Assembly: GCA_031426435.1 (NCBI GenBank)
Contig: JANPLH010000347.1
Coordinates: 1-8,101 of the forward strand
Direction: 5' to 3'
Origin: UBA6168 sp031426435
Lineage (GTDB): Bacteria; Bacteroidota; Bacteroidia; Chitinophagales; Saprospiraceae
Length of the DNA stretch: 8,101 bases
Shown here piece after piece: positions 6,145 through 8,101 of the stretch (its first letter is position 1; every line of letters starts with the position of its first letter). The notes under the pieces are model-generated. The model made no database searches, was not told where the DNA came from, and worked only from the letters and a program-made list of their open reading frames with translations. The position numbers were made by a program, and so were the translations under genes.

Positions 6145-7854
6145 ATGAAAATTCACCTGCATTTTATTTTGTCAGTATTCTTCATTTTGGCAACCCTTTC
6201 CGCCTGTAAAAAAGATGATGATACTCCCAAAGTTACTACTTACGAAGTAAAAGAGATAGGCACTGGAGCGGTCCTGGACGGAACCAATGGCCTCAACATT
6301 GGACCGGATGGCAATCTATACATCGCTAGTTTTTTTGGCCAGGAAATCATTGTGATGAACAAGCAAAACGGCACGATCATCAAGCGGATTGGACGAGATA
6401 TGGGGGCAAATAGTCCTGACGATCTTGTGTTTGGCCCGGATGGTTCGCTTTATTGGACGGACATCCTTTTAGGGGAGGTAGTACGAATGACTCCGGAAGG
6501 TATTGTAACCAGACAATACGTGGCCTCGGGTGTCAACCCCATCACCTTTTCAGCGGACGGACGCCTCTTTACGGCACGTGACTTTACGCCTGGTGATGGG
6601 CTTTATGAACTTGACCCCAATCTCGTCAATCCCCCCAGAGCATTGATAGAATCCACGCCAGATAATCCATTTCCACTCGGCTGGATGAATGCATTCGACT
6701 TCGGCCCTGACGGACGCTTGTACGGACCGCTGTTTCTTGCAGGTATGGTGGTCAGTGTGGATGTCGGTGATGCTGGTGAGCCTTTTTCTTCAAGCCCGTG
6801 GACCGATGGAACCATAACACCATTAGCAATAGGCTTCAGGTGGCCAGTTGCTGCAAAGTTCGATGCAGCAGGGGTGCTTCATGTATTAGACCAAACAGGT
6901 GAGGTTTTTAAAATAGATATTCAAACCGGAGCAAAAACATTGTTTGTCACCCTTCAGGAAGGACTTGACAACCTGGCTTTTGATGCTAATGGAAACATGT
7001 TTGTCTCCAATGCTGATCATGGTTGGATTATAGAGGTGCAACCAGATGGCCAAACCCGAACCATCAGTAGCGGAGGAATGATTGGCGCCGGAGGCCTGGC
7101 AGTCTTACCGGCATCTAATAACCAGGATGCCTTGTTTGTGGCCGACCTGTTCAGGTTGAGAGAATTGAATGGCCTCGATGGCCAGGAAATAGGTGTTGAT
7201 AAAGGATACTTACTCCCTGAGCCAGATGCGCTGACAACACCTTTTACGGTTTCAGCAGATGGAAATAATCTCGTTGTTGCTTCTTGGTTTAATGCATTGG
7301 TTCAAGTCTGGGACCCGAACGCTAAAAAGGTACTTGAAGAACATGCCATGGCAGTTCCTATCAATGCCATCCGGTTCAAGAATGATTTGGTGGTAGTTGA
7401 TTTGGGGCTTGGCGGTGTAGTGCGGGCAAGCGATAAATCAATGATACTCCCGATAGACAACACAACGGTATTTGCACCTGGTGGTTTGGCTACCGATGGG
7501 GAGCTCCTGTGGGTGGCCGACTGGGGCACGGGTACGATATGGCAGATCAGTTTTGTTGGCAATACACCAAATGCACCCGTTGCTGTTGCAACAGGCTTGA
7601 TGAATCCGGAAGGATTGGCTTTGGATAAAGACGGAAGCCTGGTCGTCGTTGAAACAGGGGCTGCCCGTCTATCCCGTATTGACTTATCAACAGGAGAGGC
7701 AACCACCATTGTGGATGGCCTTAAACTTGGGCTGCCCGCACTTACAGGCTTTCCACCAACTTGGAGCTTCGATGGCATAGCCATTGGTCAATTGGGCAAA
7801 ATCTATGTTTCAGGAGCCGGGAAGAATGTCATTTACTGCGTTTCCAAAAAATAG
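6145..7854 (+). CDS. Predicted surface lipoprotein with about 12 SMP-30/NHL-like propeller blades
   Basis: A 569-residue secreted lipoprotein. The ATG at 6145 is chosen over an in-frame TTG at 6112 because it gives a textbook signal: a short Lys/His start, a hydrophobic stretch and the lipobox LSAC (Cys21). The next residues, KKDDD, resemble the lipoprotein export signal known from Bacteroidota, so display on the cell surface is likely. The rest is a chain of blade motifs such as GLNIGPDGNLYIAS and GPDGSLYWTD. Blade starts lie near residues 49, 93, 131, 182, 235, 275, 315, 364, 407, 445, 488 and 542, which suggests two six-bladed propellers. The closest families by eye are SMP-30/gluconolactonase, NHL and virginiamycin-lyase-like propellers. 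I cannot confirm the metal-binding residues of SMP-30, so an enzyme or a binding role are both open. The gene stands alone between two terminators, and no good promoter match was found. Confidence 0.9.
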   Translation: MKIHLHFILSVFFILATLSACKKDDDTPKVTTYEVKEIGTGAVLDGTNGLNIGPDGNLYIASFFGQEIIVMNKQNGTIIKRIGRDMGANSPDDLVFGPDGSLYWTDILLGEVVRMTPEGIVTRQYVASGVNPITFSADGRLFTARDFTPGDGLYELDPNLVNPPRALIESTPDNPFPLGWMNAFDFGPDGRLYGPLFLAGMVVSVDVGDAGEPFSSSPWTDGTITPLAIGFRWPVAAKFDAAGVLHVLDQTGEVFKIDIQTGAKTLFVTLQEGLDNLAFDANGNMFVSNADHGWIIEVQPDGQTRTISSGGMIGAGGLAVLPASNNQDALFVADLFRLRELNGLDGQEIGVDKGYLLPEPDALTTPFTVSADGNNLVVASWFNALVQVWDPNAKKVLEEHAMAVPINAIRFKNDLVVVDLGLGGVVRASDKSMILPIDNTTVFAPGGLATDGELLWVADWGTGTIWQISFVGNTPNAPVAVATGLMNPEGLALDKDGSLVVVETGAARLSRIDLSTGEATTIVDGLKLGLPALTGFPPTWSFDGIAIGQLGKIYVSGAGKNVIYCVSKK

Positions 7855-7877
7855 CGGATGAGGAGCAATCTTTATAC

Positions 7878-7920
7878 AATTCACGTTTACTGAACTTTGA
7901 AGGTTTAGTAAACGTGGATT
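7878..7920 (+). other. Hairpin 1 of the module after the lipoprotein gene
   Basis: Arms AATTCACGTTTACTGAAC (7878-7895) and GTTTAGTAAACGTGGATT (7903-7920) pair over 18 positions with a seven-base loop. Both departures from perfect pairing (T7881 with G7917, G7892 with T7906) are G-U pairs in the + strand transcript. It starts 23 bases after the stop codon and lies just before the second terminator. The position matches that of the hairpin at 5878-5910, but the sequence is unrelated. There is no T tract after it. Confidence 0.65.
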
Positions 7921-7929
7921 CCAGCACTT

Positions 7930-7974
7930 CGCCGCTTCTCACTTTTCTTGGGTAAAAAGCGGCGTTTTTTTTTT
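7930..7974 (+). terminator. Intrinsic terminator of the lipoprotein gene, diverged copy of the first
   Basis: CGCCGCTT (7930-7937) pairs with AAGCGGCG (7957-7964). After a short mismatched stretch the stem continues with a few more pairs, and ten Ts follow (7965-7974). The 41 bases from GCACT at 7924 align with 5911-5950 with five substitutions and one single-base gap, so the two terminators are copies of one element rather than chance look-alikes. Confidence 0.85.
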
Positions 7975-8043
7975 AATTTTGTGAAACAATAGTACGTGGA
8001 GTTTAAGCCCGGAAAGTTGGTGAAATAAAAAATGTAGTGAATG

Positions 8044-8101
8044 TTTGGGTTGGGACCCCAAAACAAACGTCCGAAGGACAGTGCCCCAAGGCTAATTGGG
8101 G
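8044..8101. other. Cluster of small inverted repeats at the right window edge
   Basis: Three small hairpins follow each other: TTTGGG (8044-8049) with CCCAAA (8057-8062); GTCC-GAA-GGAC (8069-8079); and CCCCAA (8084-8089) with TTGGGG (8096-8101). The G and C runs could also pair with one another in other combinations. No coding region was recognised in 7975-8101. The last hairpin touches the edge, so this may be the start of a longer structured element or of the next gene's leader. Confidence 0.35.

Noticed and set aside
7878..7920. Integron attC site
   Set aside because: The arms end in ACTGAAC and GTTTAGT, which do not fit the RYYYAAC and GTTRRRY core sites, and no integrase is present.
7974..7981. 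TAATTTTG as a -7 element for a gene to the right
   Set aside because: It matches the consensus but overlaps the terminator T tract. The nearest TTG is 23 bases away, so chance is likely.

Overview
The window looks like Bacteroidota chromosome. The main reasons are a hybrid two-component regulator with 14 sensor blades (a type concentrated in that phylum), a lipoprotein with a CKKDDD start, a TTG-N19-TAnnTTTG promoter, and weak or absent Shine-Dalgarno sequences. A Saprospiria-like member is possible, but that is only an impression from the style of the proteins.

Layout: (1) 1-1304 is the C-terminal catalytic part of a SNF2-family ATPase, cut by the left window edge at motif I. (2) 1305-1426 is a short spacer with a good Bacteroidota promoter and a 21-bp-period direct repeat. 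(3) 1427-5863 is a 1478-residue hybrid two-component system (HTCS): lipobox signal, Pro-Lys stalk, two predicted seven-bladed propellers, Y_Y_Y domain, one membrane helix, histidine kinase, receiver and AraC-type DNA-binding domain. (4) 5864-6144 holds two consecutive hairpins, the second a strong terminator, then a short direct repeat. (5) 6145-7854 is a predicted surface lipoprotein with about 12 SMP-30/NHL-like blades. (6) 7855-8101 holds a second two-hairpin module, whose terminator is a diverged copy of the first, and small hairpins running to the window edge. All three genes are on the + strand. No tRNA, rRNA, CRISPR array, insertion sequence or integrase was seen.

The three genes are probably separate transcription units. 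The HTCS would sense an extracytoplasmic ligand, possibly a glycan fragment, phosphorylate its own receiver and activate transcription from the inner membrane. The usual SusC/SusD and glycoside hydrolase partners are not in the window, so its target is unknown. The propeller lipoprotein behind it has its own spacer and could be a target, but nothing in the sequence proves this.

The points most worth a second look are the repeated hairpin-plus-terminator modules at both gene ends, the traceable blade duplication inside the HTCS, the lipobox on a transmembrane regulator, and the sharp fall in GC between the SNF2 gene and the HTCS sensor. I did not find a clear new multi-gene system.
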